From NCBI GenBank assembly GCA_013396655.1, contig WBMV01003263.1:856063-920062 (forward strand): a stretch of DNA of 64,000 nt. The letters are read 5' to 3'. Within the stretch, counting starts at the first letter, position 1; the number at the start of each line of letters is the position of its first letter. Positions 13,301-25,300 of this stretch are shown here, piece by piece. The notes below the pieces were generated by a model. The model was given only the letters and a program-made list of their open reading frames with translations, was not told the origin of the DNA and did no database searches. The DNA comes from Campylorhamphus procurvoides (Eukaryota; Chordata; Aves; Passeriformes; Dendrocolaptidae). The position numbers were made by a program, and so were the translations under genes.

Positions 13301-16300
13301 AATGAATTGTGTATTTTAAAAAAAAGTTATTTCAGAATTATCAGTCCTATGATTGCAAGGCACCTTCTAATTCCCAGCTTTGGGTGCATACAGACCACAC
13401 AAACATATGTTCTCAGATTACCAGTCTAACCACACCTGGAGAAGGCAGAACTGAGAATTCAGTTTGTGGTAGCTATGCTATTCCTCTGTTCATTCTGGGG
13501 CAAATTTTGGGTTTCCTAATTGCTTAGTGGAGGTAACTAGTTGGACATGCATCATCCACCAGACCTTTCTGCTCCCACTGTGATGGCAGCAGAATGGTTG
13601 GAATGAATGTTGCTCTGCTGACAGGTTCTGCTTGGGTGGCTTTTCAATGTGCTAAATGTAAACATGATTTTCTTCGTTGGAAAGTACGAATTAATAAGCT
13701 CCATCTGTACGTGTGTTCTTGCAGTGTGTGTTGTTTGTCACATACTCTTGTCCTATTGTGGTGTGAGAGGATTGCAGGAGCAATGTCTTTTTGAAAAGAA
13801 AAGTGTTGCAAGTAGTAGCACAGGCAACATCCTCATAAAGGGAAAGGTGAAGCTGTCTTGCCCATTTGGCCCTTTACTCCAAATAGCATCCCAAAATGTC
13901 CTGGTGAACGTTGTTGGCTTTAATGACATTCCTAATGAGGGAAGGAGTCCTTCTAATGTTTTTCTGGGGCACTTAGTTCCATCGGCTGTCTGACAAAATG
14001 TCATCCAAAGGTTATAGGGTTTGTCTGGCCAACAGTACAAAATGTAGGTGATAAATCTTGGGGAATTTTATATATCCAAGTTAATGTGAATAACTTGTAA
14101 TGTGGGCTTTTAAAAATTGAACTTTATGTCAGTGGGACTGTTCTGGGGTTCTGGGACCGAAACTAAGAAAACTAAACTACCTCAGCGTGCAGGAACTGTG
14201 TGGATCTTTCCCAATTAGCTCAGCATGAGTCAGAATTAATTTTGTGTTGCATATTCTACTTACTCATTTCCCTTTAGTACCTGAAGTATCATTACTTATG
14301 ACGAGCATAAGTACTTGTACCCAAGAGCAGATTTGGAGGTTTCTGAGGTTTGGAGTTGTTATAAACACCTCTTTGTGACTGTACTCTTTCCATGAACTAG
14401 GCTGCAAAGACAAATGCAGCATTTCCTTTGCTTCACCTCTTCATTCTGTTAACTGTCCTAGTAAAAGTGCACAATGAAAGATTAATCTGAACATAAAATT
14501 TGGTTACATAAGCAGAAAAACTTTGTTGTCTGACTTAAAATGAGATGGTGTTTTCACAGAGGGAAAGCACAAGAACACTTGCTGTTGTTGTCAAGCAATA
14601 TTCTCAGCATGAGCACAGGCTAGGTGGAGTATCAGTGTATTCCATTTTGTACAGGGCTCAGGAGAGAAATTAAATGCAACAAGCATATTCTGAGATTTGT
14701 AGCCCATGAACTGGTGGCAGCGCAAATGTAGTGTCTAATGAATAAAGTTTCTGCTCAGGTTGTTGGAGACAGACCAGCAATGGCTTTCTAGGTAGCCACT
14801 GAAATGGAGTCTGTCTGGAATTCATTCAGGAGAGAGAGTGCCAGATCCCTCAACTGGTATGAATCACCCCAGCCCGTTAAATGTCAGAGCCAGATAGATT
14901 TACACCAGCCCCAAGGTCTGATCCATAATCATATGGTTCAAACTGGGGAAATGTGCTCTGTGGTTTTGTTTTTCCAGGCTACATGAAAGCAGAGAGCTTT
15001 GAGCACTTCTTCGCCTCCTTTTGTCAAAAAGGAGAAGGACCAGGGTAACCATCTCACATAAATGAGGCTCTGTATGATGACACAGTCTGGGCAAATACAG
15101 GTCCATTCTCATTTGTTGGGTCCTCCCCCCATTCTGGACTTTGAGCTGGTGCCTGAGGGACAAATGTTTGAGCTTACCTTACCCCTTGTTACCTGTCAGG
15201 ACACTTCCCATCCTGGCAATATTACCATGCCTTACCATTCCAGAAGGCTCTCAGCTTCTTGGCAAGAACTTATGGCAACTGTCCTTGCATTTTTGAGGGC
15301 CTGTTGCTGTGTCTCATAGCAGGAGTTGGAAGGGTGTATGTAAATATGACATTAATAGGTTAAAGTGTAGAGTTTTCTTCCTCCATTGACCATCCCTAAT
15401 TTTGGAGATTTAGACTGTGAAATCTAGGCTTATTGGAGACATGTGGATTTGGCAGATGTGCTGGATGGAAAATTGTACTTTGGTTATGATAAAGAGATGT
15501 TAACTTTATTTCTGAAAGCCAGCATTGAGTTGTTTATTTCAGATCTCATAAGAACAGAGGCAATTTCAGATTTATTTCCTCTTTTGGCAGAAAAATTTGA
15601 CAGTAAAAGATGGCAAAGATTACAAACCAACTATATTAAAGAAAAGTGGAACACAGAACATTTCCTCTCTGTTGATTTTTATCTGTAACATTATATGTTA
15701 TGTTGCCTTCTTCAGCCTCCCGGAGCAAATCCCTTCGGCTAAACTTTTCCTATGAGCCCTCCCAACAGCAGAGTGCAGAAAGTGGGGCTGAGAAAAGACT
15801 TTTTTCTGAAGTTTGTTTGGGGGGGCGGGNGTGGGTGGGTGCTGCAGTTACCTGAAAGGATTTTAAGTGAAATCTTTAAAGCAACTTATATTTTCAAGGA
15901 AGATTGTATTGTGCAGGACACAATATACATCAAGTGTACATCCTGTCCCAGGATGGATACCCCAGTTCCCGGAGCTGTAGAGGACACCCTTGAAAACATG
16001 AGCATTGCTCACTGGGTGCCTCTGCTTGTTCTCCCTTAAAATGCCAGGTATTTTCTCTCTCCAAAGGAGTGCATCAGTGCTGATGAAACTTTCACTGTCA
16101 CTAACCATTGACTGGAAGGAACTGCTGCAAACCCAAAAGCTGAATTTTGGTGAAGGAAATGGGCAGTACAGGGGGAAATGTTTTGAAGTGTCTCTTCAGA
16201 AAATGTGCACCTCAGGAAATGTACAGCAGCAGCCCCAGTAACAGGCAACAGCTGAATCGTGTAGCTCCTTAAAAACAGAAATCAGAAACATATTTGACTG

Positions 16301-19300
16301 ATGCATGGAATTAGATACGTAAGAGCAATTTCACTGTTTCACATAAAGAAGCACAAAGAGGTAAAGGGATGTGGAAAGCAACTGAGAAAGAAAAGGTTAA
16401 TAGCAAGCTGTATATTATTTTATTTATGCTGGTACTGTTTTCCTTTTATTATTTTCTTTAGCTGCTTTCTTGGCAACTATTTCAGTTTCTGAAAGGATAA
16501 GTGGGTCAATGAAGGGCATGAATAACTACTGATGGAGACACTTCTCTAGGTTTTGTAATCATCTTCAGACTCACCCATATGCCTGGAGTTGTTGAATACT
16601 GAAGAATAATATATTTGTCATGCTTTGCTACTTCACACGTAAGCCTTTCTGATTTGCAACCATCTGCTTCTAGGAATTAGTGAATGGGTAGAAATAAAAC
16701 AAAAGAACATGAGGCAAAGCCCCAAGGCAAATAAAAATAAATTTCTAAAGCCAAAAAGAGGTATTTGGTGGCAGACACTAGGAATTCATCTAGGCAGTTT
16801 GCATCCCCAGGACCCCTACCAGGCCAAGTCAGGATAATTGAAGGTTCCTTGAAGTCCTGTCTTCTTGATGGTGGAGAAGGTTGTTGCCATACGTGTCTCT
16901 AGTGTAGCCAAGGGGCAGGATACTGATGTGTTTTAACTGTAATGGCCTTCTCATGAAGACAAAATAAGTTAATAGCTTCCTTGCTTAGAGATTCATTAGA
17001 AAACTCTTTACAACTGTTGTCTTTTCTAAAGGGTGTTTTTGCAGAGGGCAGGTTGTACCACCAGGTACCAGGTTCTGAGGTGAATTCGGAGGATTGCCTC
17101 TAATTGTTGCAATAGTCATGAAAGTGGCTTTCTTTTTCTTGCAGCCAAAAAATTGCATCCTGACTTGTGGAACATGCAAGAACTTGATTCTTCTCTGATT
17201 ATCTAGCACGATTCTCAATAAACTCGGTGATTCAGAGGAAAGCATCTTAATATCCCTGAGAATCAGCTCTTGGAAAGTAATTCTGATTCAGAGAGTGGGA
17301 TTTATTAATTACAGGCTTTTGTATGCAGTTAAGTTATAGTTCAAAATGAAGCTTAAGAATCCCTTTGTTCATGAAGTTCAGAGACTCATCCAGGCTATGT
17401 GCATGACTCTTGTGCTTCCCTATGGTTGTTTTTTTTCTGCATGTGCTACTCTTCTCAGAATAGTACTGCTACCTGCAGACCTGAAAGGTACAATATTTTC
17501 AATTTAAACCCTTTCTAAAATTAGTTTCTCTAGTCCTTATCAGTAAATTTCCTTTCTGGGGTATCACATCAGCGAATAGCTTTAATATTTCCTGCAACAA
17601 ATCTGTTTTATTACACATATGTACAGGATCCCTTTTTTTCCTCCCCCTTTGGTCTGCAGACAGCCAGAACCTCTGTAGTTACATATTCTTCCTTTATCCT
17701 TTTTTCTGGCAAGCCAGCCCAAACCCATGCTCTGTGGAGCTGCCTTTGTCAGAGCACCCATTAGCACTGAACTGCACAGAAGGCAAATGGGGGGGTCCCT
17801 CCTTCATCCCTCCTCTTCTGATGTTTGCTGAGTACCACCCACAGGACCTGATATAGGAAGTGCCCAGTTTTATCCCCAACCTGAGCATTTCTCAGTCCCG
17901 TTTTCTTGATTGGAGCGAGATTCACAAAGCAGGAAAGTGATCATTTTTCAGTGGTCTGTCTGAGGGAGCTGAAGGCAAGAGAAGGTTCAAGCCAGTTCCC
18001 TTCATTCTCTCTGCAGGCAGCAGCAGTCCTCTGAGCAAAGAGTTGCTTTCTTCCCCCGAACCTGTGTCAGTATATCTAAAAAAATGCACCTATGTAAACA
18101 TACATGTACGTATATATATATATGTATGTAATTCCTGGCAACAAATCTCACTTCTTTTGTGTCCTGTAAACAAAGCAATTCCTAATAATAGTCCTACCTA
18201 TTCTTTCAAAATCACACTTCAGCTCCTATCTCTCCAACATCTGGAAGTGCATTTCCAAGGTGAGCAGGGTGCCAGAAGAGTGCTGGGGAGCACTGAGAGC
18301 GCCACATACGGCTCAGGTCTGGTTACTGGGTAGCAGTTTTGCACCAGGGATTGGATGTAACCTCTGCTGTTTATTTGCAGGCGCTCGTGTCAATGCCAAG
18401 GACAATATGTGGCTGACTCCTCTCCACCGAGCAGTGGCTTCAAGAAGTGAAGTGAGTCAGATTTGGTTACCCTGCTTTTTTTTGCTTTTTTTTGTTTCAT
18501 GTAAACTGCCTGCTGAGGGAAAAAGCAAACCCTTGAGAACTGTAGAAGGTGGTGTGGTGAGGCAAAGAGGGCAGCATTTTCTGCTTGCAGGGCCTGTGGC
18601 ATTGCAGCTTTTACAAGTTGGTTATAGCTGCTTTTGAGCTTTTATGTGGATGATTTTCACCTTGCTTTACGTTACTGTAGCAACTCAAAATGAGCAGCCA
18701 TCACCTGGAGTAGGTGAGCAGGATTGACATGGGATAGAGTCCACAGTGGTCTACAGTGCCCACATCATCTTCAAGTGGTGAAATAAAGAGGAATAAATCC
18801 ATGTGGATGTGTGCATGCTGTGCATGTGCCGGAAGGGAGTGGCTGTGGATGTGATCCGACACACATTACATCGTTTGTTTTTGTTAATTGCATTTCAAGG
18901 CATCCGTTAGGTTTTCTGTTAATGCATTTGATTCCTGCATAAGGGAGGGTTTGCCCACATTTTCTACTTGACAAATAGAAATCTTCTGGCATCATATTGT
19001 ACCTCTTCTGTTGCTGTCTTAGAAAGGAGCAGCAATAACTATCAGGAATGCAGGTCAGGCGTGACTGTTTTCAACTGCACCATTATTCTTGGCTTTTCAT
19101 TGTGGACCTCCCTGTCTACTTTTATCCTCCTAATACTTAGTTAACAGCGAGCCCAACTGCAGAATGAGCTGCTGGGGATGAGGGGAGGGGTTGCAAAAGA
19201 GACAGTGGGTGGCTGTCTTCCAGAGACTGATGGACTGGAATCACCTCCGTAACAGTCCCAGCGCTTGCCAAGCCTGGAGGCAGGAATCCTGGGCTCGCTT

Positions 19301-22300
19301 CTGAACTCAGGCATTGTTTGGCTGCTGGCTGAGCTTCCCAGCTGCTGGCATCCCCTGAAACCCTCTGAAAGGAATATCTGATAGAGTATGAATGCTGTAA
19401 TGAAGCAAAATACAAAAAGTCATGTTGGAAAACAAAGATCAGACTTAAACCTTAAAAAACAGCCACAGTCTTTCTGATGCGGGAATTGCAGTATGCTTGG
19501 TTTCTTTTTTTGGATGTGTCAGAGCACATCATTTTTATTGTCAGCGACAGTCCTAACAGAAAAATGTATGTCTTTCTGTGGGTTTGAGTCTCATTTTTAA
19601 CACTTTGTCAACTGGCAGTTCTGGTACCTTGCAGAGAGTACCCAGGTGCATTGGTGAGGCAGCAGGGGAAGGCACCAGCCTGTGATGTCTTTTCATGGTC
19701 TGCTACGTATTTTATAGACACATAGAGCTTTCTTCTCCTGGCCTTTTTGCTTTGTTATTTATATTACAGTCGCTACTTTTGGTAATAATTTTGAAACAGG
19801 ATTTAGCATTTTTGAGACTCTTTCAGTTCTGCTCTTTATTACACAAACAAATGTGCAGCTTCAATAATGATAATTGTAGGTAGCAGTAGGTGAATTCACA
19901 GCTCACGCTGATAGCAGGAGATGAGCTAATGGTTCAGAAGTTGACCAGTAGGACTCGGTGTAGTTTCTGAAGTTCTTGTGAGCACAGTTGCTTTTAGAAT
20001 GACCACCAACAAATTTTAAGTTTAATTATTAATCTTTCACTGTGAAGCTTTCATGGGATTCAGAAGTTGTCTCCTTGAACCCTTTTATATGTCGATTAAA
20101 AGCACAATCACTTTTTTACTTATGTCTTAATGATTTTCCAAGTGGGCTCTAGGGATTCAAATGTTTATTTACAAATCAATAGCCCTCAGGTGTGACTGTG
20201 TAAGATTGTTAATTGATGTTATAAGCTTTAATTCTTATACAGTTGCAAAAGTAAACAGATTTTACTGTGCTCACTTGGGATAGCTACAGACACTGACTGC
20301 AGAGGCTTACACCATAGCTGTGCTCTCAAAAGCAATGGAGTTAAAACTTCTCTATAAGGACTCCTAACTTTTGATCCCCAGTCTGATAGAGCATCAGATT
20401 GTAAACAAAAATGTGTAAATGTTGGTGTGGGTTTTTTTTTAAGGTCTAGATATTTTTAGCTTAGGCTTTTCAGTCCTTATTATTCCTTATTAAAAATCTC
20501 CTTTAACCTTTTCTTTCATTAAGAGTAAAAAGGCATGAGTTTTCCTGCTGACTTCATGTCCCAGCTGGGTATATCTCCAGTGAATTACATTTAAATGACT
20601 TCTAAAATAGTAGGCTTGTAATTTAAAAAACAAAATCCTATTGAGACATCAGCAGTCATATATCATTATTGGTGCTGTAAGAGGTGCAATGTCACTGACT
20701 GAACAAATCTGCTAGATAACAGTTTGTGAGATGGCTGTAGAAAATGAAATTGCTGAGATCATTTGAGGACAAAAATACAACTCCGAGTAATGTATGTACT
20801 GTTGATACAGACTGCAGGAACTCTTCTGGGTCTTTCTAGATATAAAAGTGTTATTTAAACACACTGTATGCATTTGTTATTAATTAATAAAATTTTGGCT
20901 GAGCTTACCAGAAAACTTTTCAGTTTATGGAAAAAGAAAATGTTGCTGTGTAGGACTAGGGCTCTCCCACTTAGGAGATGTGAGTTGTATTTAGCAGACA
21001 AGGCTACTTGACTGACCCTGTGTCCCAGTGTTTTCTTTGTGGGGAAAAAAGGAAGAAAAAAATTAAATGTAGTTTTGAGGAAAACTTGCTTTTTCCCTCT
21101 GACTTGCTTAATGGCAGATGCATTAATAGAAAAAGAAAAGAACTGATTGTGAATTCTCCAGTGAGACAGACTCTCAAGAGAGAGCAGAGCATTTTCTCAC
21201 TGGGAAATATTCACTTTTAACCAACAAAATTAACCTTGAAAGATGTTGTTTGGTCTTGGGCTGACAGAATGGATATTGCAGTGAAGACCCTTGGCCTGTG
21301 CTTGGCCCTTGGGGAGGAAAGGAATGCTGATGCTAACTTGGGGACACCAGCATTCTCATGTTTTTGCAAAGCTAAAACTTTGTTTCTTCTTATTGTCTCC
21401 TTTTTCCTGTTTATAGACACAACTTACAGCAATTTGCTGTGATTTTACTGTCCAAAATTATATGCTTTTCATGTTATATAAATGCTTCCCGTGACAGTGT
21501 GCATTGGGTTTGCATGGGCAGGTTCTGGCTGTGGGGGGTCACCAGTGAAAAGCCCTGGGAGCTTCCCCCGTGTCCAACAGAACCAATGCCAGGCGGCTCC
21601 GGGAGGGTCCCACAGCTGCCCAAGGCTGAGCCCAGCAGCAGTGGTGGGAATGCCTCAAAGAGGTACATCCATTTCTTCACTGAGAGCACAGCTGTGATGG
21701 CTGAGGTACTGAAGGTGAATCAGCTGAACAGGCTGGGCTCTCTGCTGAGGCAGCTTTGGCCATCCTCACATCCAACTGGGAAAGTTTCACTGTGGGGCCA
21801 CTGCTCTAAGTGACAGCAGAGGTGGCATGTACTCCGACATTTGAATCAACAACACCATTTCAGTAGCCTGGGAGGGTTGGCCAATGTCCCTCTCCTTCCC
21901 TCCTGCACGAGTGATGCACACAGGCAGTGTGATTGAGGTGTCAAGAAGGTGTGCCGTGCCTTTATTCCGGCTGCTCGGTGATGCTGTGGCTGTGCTGCCC
22001 TTGCAGGAGGCAGTGCAGGTGCTGATCAAGCACTCGGCCGACGTCAATGCCCGGGACAAGAACTGGCAGACGCCGCTGCACGTGGCGGCCGCCAACAAGG
22101 CGGTGAAGTGTGCCGAGATCCTCATCCCCCTGCTCAGCAGCGTCAACGTGTCGGACCGGGGCGGCCGCACCGCGCTGCACCACGCGGCCCTGAACGGGCA
22201 CATCGAGGTGAGCCTGGCCCAGCCATGGCACAGGGGTTTGGTTGCCCCCTTTCGTGCACTGGACCTGCTGTACCCGCGTCCAGACTGACCCCCACCACCC

Positions 22301-25300
22301 CGAGCCCTGCGATGCTGGTCACTCAGGTGCCTTCCAGGCTGTTGTACCTGTGTGGGGCCAGCATGCAAGTGAGGGGTGCATGCAGACCTGGAGAGCTGCT
22401 GTGCCAACCCTTCCAACCAGTCTAGGGTGTCCTTGGCTCTTTTGAACCTGTGAAAATGAGTGGCAGAGTGGCAGAGTGAAAAGATGGGAAAATGGGTGGA
22501 TTTGTTTCATACTGAAGAAATGTGCAGCTGTGTGAGATCCAGTCACTCTGCTTTTCTAATTAGTCTTCTAGAAAATGTGCTTCTGTTTTTTCTACTTGTG
22601 CAAGCAAATCTTTCTAGTATTATTACCCTTTAACTATATGAGGAAAAACTATAGTTTTGTAAATAAAGCCTCTATGTAAAGGGTTTTGCAAGAATCTTTA
22701 GATCTGGGTACAGTGATCCTCATTTGTCCATTTCACACCTGAAGATCAAGGTATTGAGGGAAAACTCTAAAACTGGGGCAGTAGGCTTCTGTCAACAGAA
22801 GTTGATCAGTGGTACTGTAATTAAAAGAAGGAAGAGGAATGGCAGTTCCTGTAAAACAGCACTGGTGTTTGGCCTTGAAAATACTGCACCGTAGGAAGTA
22901 GTAATATCTGTGTCTGTCATAATTTAAAGTTCTCCCACAGACATGGACTGAATGTATGGTTATTCGTTGATCTCCATGGCAAAACAGTGTAAGAGAGGAA
23001 AACAATCATCCAGCTCTCTAATTTATGATTTTAGAATGTTTTGCTGAAAAAGAGAGTAGCTATGATTTCTATTCTGTTATTGTTGTTTTTGTTTTTTCCT
23101 TCCCTGATTTTTCTTACATTTAATGCTGGATGATTGGCAATGGGGAAAGCGGCTTTTCACCTCTTAGCTGTGTTGTCTAAAAGGCCAGCATTGCACAGGA
23201 AGCAGCCTGGTGCTGTCCACTGTGGGCACAGGGGAGCTTACTGAAAGTCACCATGGTGTGGCAAGTAATAGACACTCCTTGTGGAAAGATCAAGCAGATC
23301 TTCAGGTTTTTTATGGCATGGTTTGGAGTCTTGTCCCAGTCTACAAGGAAACCCCTTAAATTGATCCTAAAGGTAAAATTAAGAGCAGAGTTTCACTTCT
23401 GGAGCTGTTTCTTTTACAAACTGGATTTGAAACACACTACAGAAGTAGCCCCCTGCATGCTCTCAGCCCCCTCAGTGGACACAGAACTTGTCCTGCTTCT
23501 TTGTCACTGGTGCTTTGAACACTATTTGTGTCATTGACAAATTTATCATTCAAATGCAGCATCTGGTGGTCCCAACTTTATTGCTATAGGTTGGTTTGTT
23601 GTGTGTGATCTATAGGGTGGGTTTACTTGCTTTTCTTCCTTCTAGATGGTGAACTTGCTCTTGGCCAAGGGGGCAAACATCAATGCTTTTGACAAGAAGG
23701 ACAGAAGAGCTCTTCACTGGGCAGCCTACATGGGTAAGGCGTGGGCCCCCTTCTTTTTAACTTCCTATTCACCAATGAATGGCATGTTTTAAAAGGGACA
23801 AGAACAGACCTGGCCATAGAAAGTGAGTGTTGTAATTACCTTGAAGAGGGAAGGGTTCTGGTCTAAATAAACACTGTCCATTTATGGGTTTGCAGCTAGT
23901 GAGATCTTGGCTGTGATTTCCTTTTTAAAACAGTTAATTATGGGCTTTTTCTGTTGCTTTTTCATTTTGGTCTTTTTTTCCTGACTCTAGTTCCAGCCTG
24001 AACTATATTTGGATTTGAAAAATTACAGGTTATTTTTGTTTCAGTTTTTGCTAAAAACTACTTTACATAAAATGCAGATTGCTGTTTATCTAAGTTTATA
24101 AGTAACGAAGTTGTGATATTCTTAGGAAATGCTTCTTAGGTAATTTCTCCCTGTTTAGGAGCAAATTGTCGTCTTTCATTCCAGAGTGGATATGGGCAAC
24201 TGATTTGTCTGTTCAGAATATCAGTGGTGTTACCAAATACTGCTTAATTAAATCAATTGACCTTATTCCTTTCAAGTTAAAGGAAAATTTCTTATAGTGG
24301 GGCATTATAATTTAACAATACTAGAACAAGGTTGCTTCTGATAGTGGTCATGTTTGTTCAAGAGCTTTTGTTGGCCAAGCAGTTTATATTTCAGTTTACA
24401 ATTTGTTGGGAGTCGTGTGCCCTCTGCCAGGAACTCTTTCATTTGACCAGTCAAAAATCTTGATTTTAATCCTGGCACTTTTGAAGTGAGATAATAGGAG
24501 ATTTCAAACTGTGAGAAAAGCATATTGTGTGTTTTTTTGATATACACAGACAGATGGAAAGGCTCTTGCCAACAACTGCGATGTGGCTTTTGAGCTAGCG
24601 AGCTTTGAACTCCACTGGATAGATGTGAAAGGCTTTTCCATTGTGCTGTGCAATTCCACATCTCTTTTGTACTTAAATATTTTCAGAAATTCACAGTGTA
24701 CTTTTCAAAGTATTTAGATAACATTTAGGATCTAAACTAGCAATGGAATTCGGGAATCTCTAGTGCAGTTTAGACAGAATTTAGATAATGAGACCTGAGC
24801 ATCTTATCCTGTAAACCCTCATACAGGTTCTTGAAGGCTTAATTGTCTTTGGTCACTTGGACTTGTCTATACAGTTTCCTAGGTCCTGCACATGACCAGA
24901 GCTGCCTCGTGAAAGGGCTGTACAACTCAGATGGTGCACAACTTCATGTGGTGGTTGATATAATAAGCGTTTCATTCTAAGACAGACAGTTCTGCCTCAG
25001 CATGCAGCAATAAGACTATTCCTCAGCTAGCCTTGATTTAATTTTGGTGCTTAGGGCACTGCCTGGGAAGGCAGGCGAGATAATTTGAGACCTTCAGGGA
25101 ATGGAGGACACTGAAGATAGAGGTGGGTTATAAGCTGTGTTTTTCAATGCTCAGCTCTTCCCCTGTATTCTGGAGGGAGATCCAAATTCAGGGGTAGGCA
25201 TTTCACTCCTGAAGCCAGATGTTCCATCCATGTGGCAGTCAGCTCTCAATCTGTGTGACTACTGAGGCTATTCCAATAACCTCTGACATTGAGTTCAGAT

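Larger units (their letters stand above)
12529..18380 (+). other. ANKRD44: Intron 2 (5.9 kb)
   Basis: Phase-1 intron. It holds a G-rich block with the window's only ambiguous base (15,819-15,839) and a short TA repeat at 18,111-18,123. An open frame at 15,443-15,688 is not recognisable as any family and is not called as a gene. No mobile element was identified. Confidence 0.8.

Noticed and set aside
15443..15688. 81-codon + strand open frame in intron 2
   Set aside because: Reads like a possible protein but I cannot tie it to any family, and it has no splice sites joining it to ANKRD44.
21787..22416. 209-codon open frame on the - strand across exon 4, plus others in alternative + frames
   Set aside because: The GC-rich, CpG-rich exon has few stop codons in any frame. 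The antisense product looks compositionally biased and matches no family I know.
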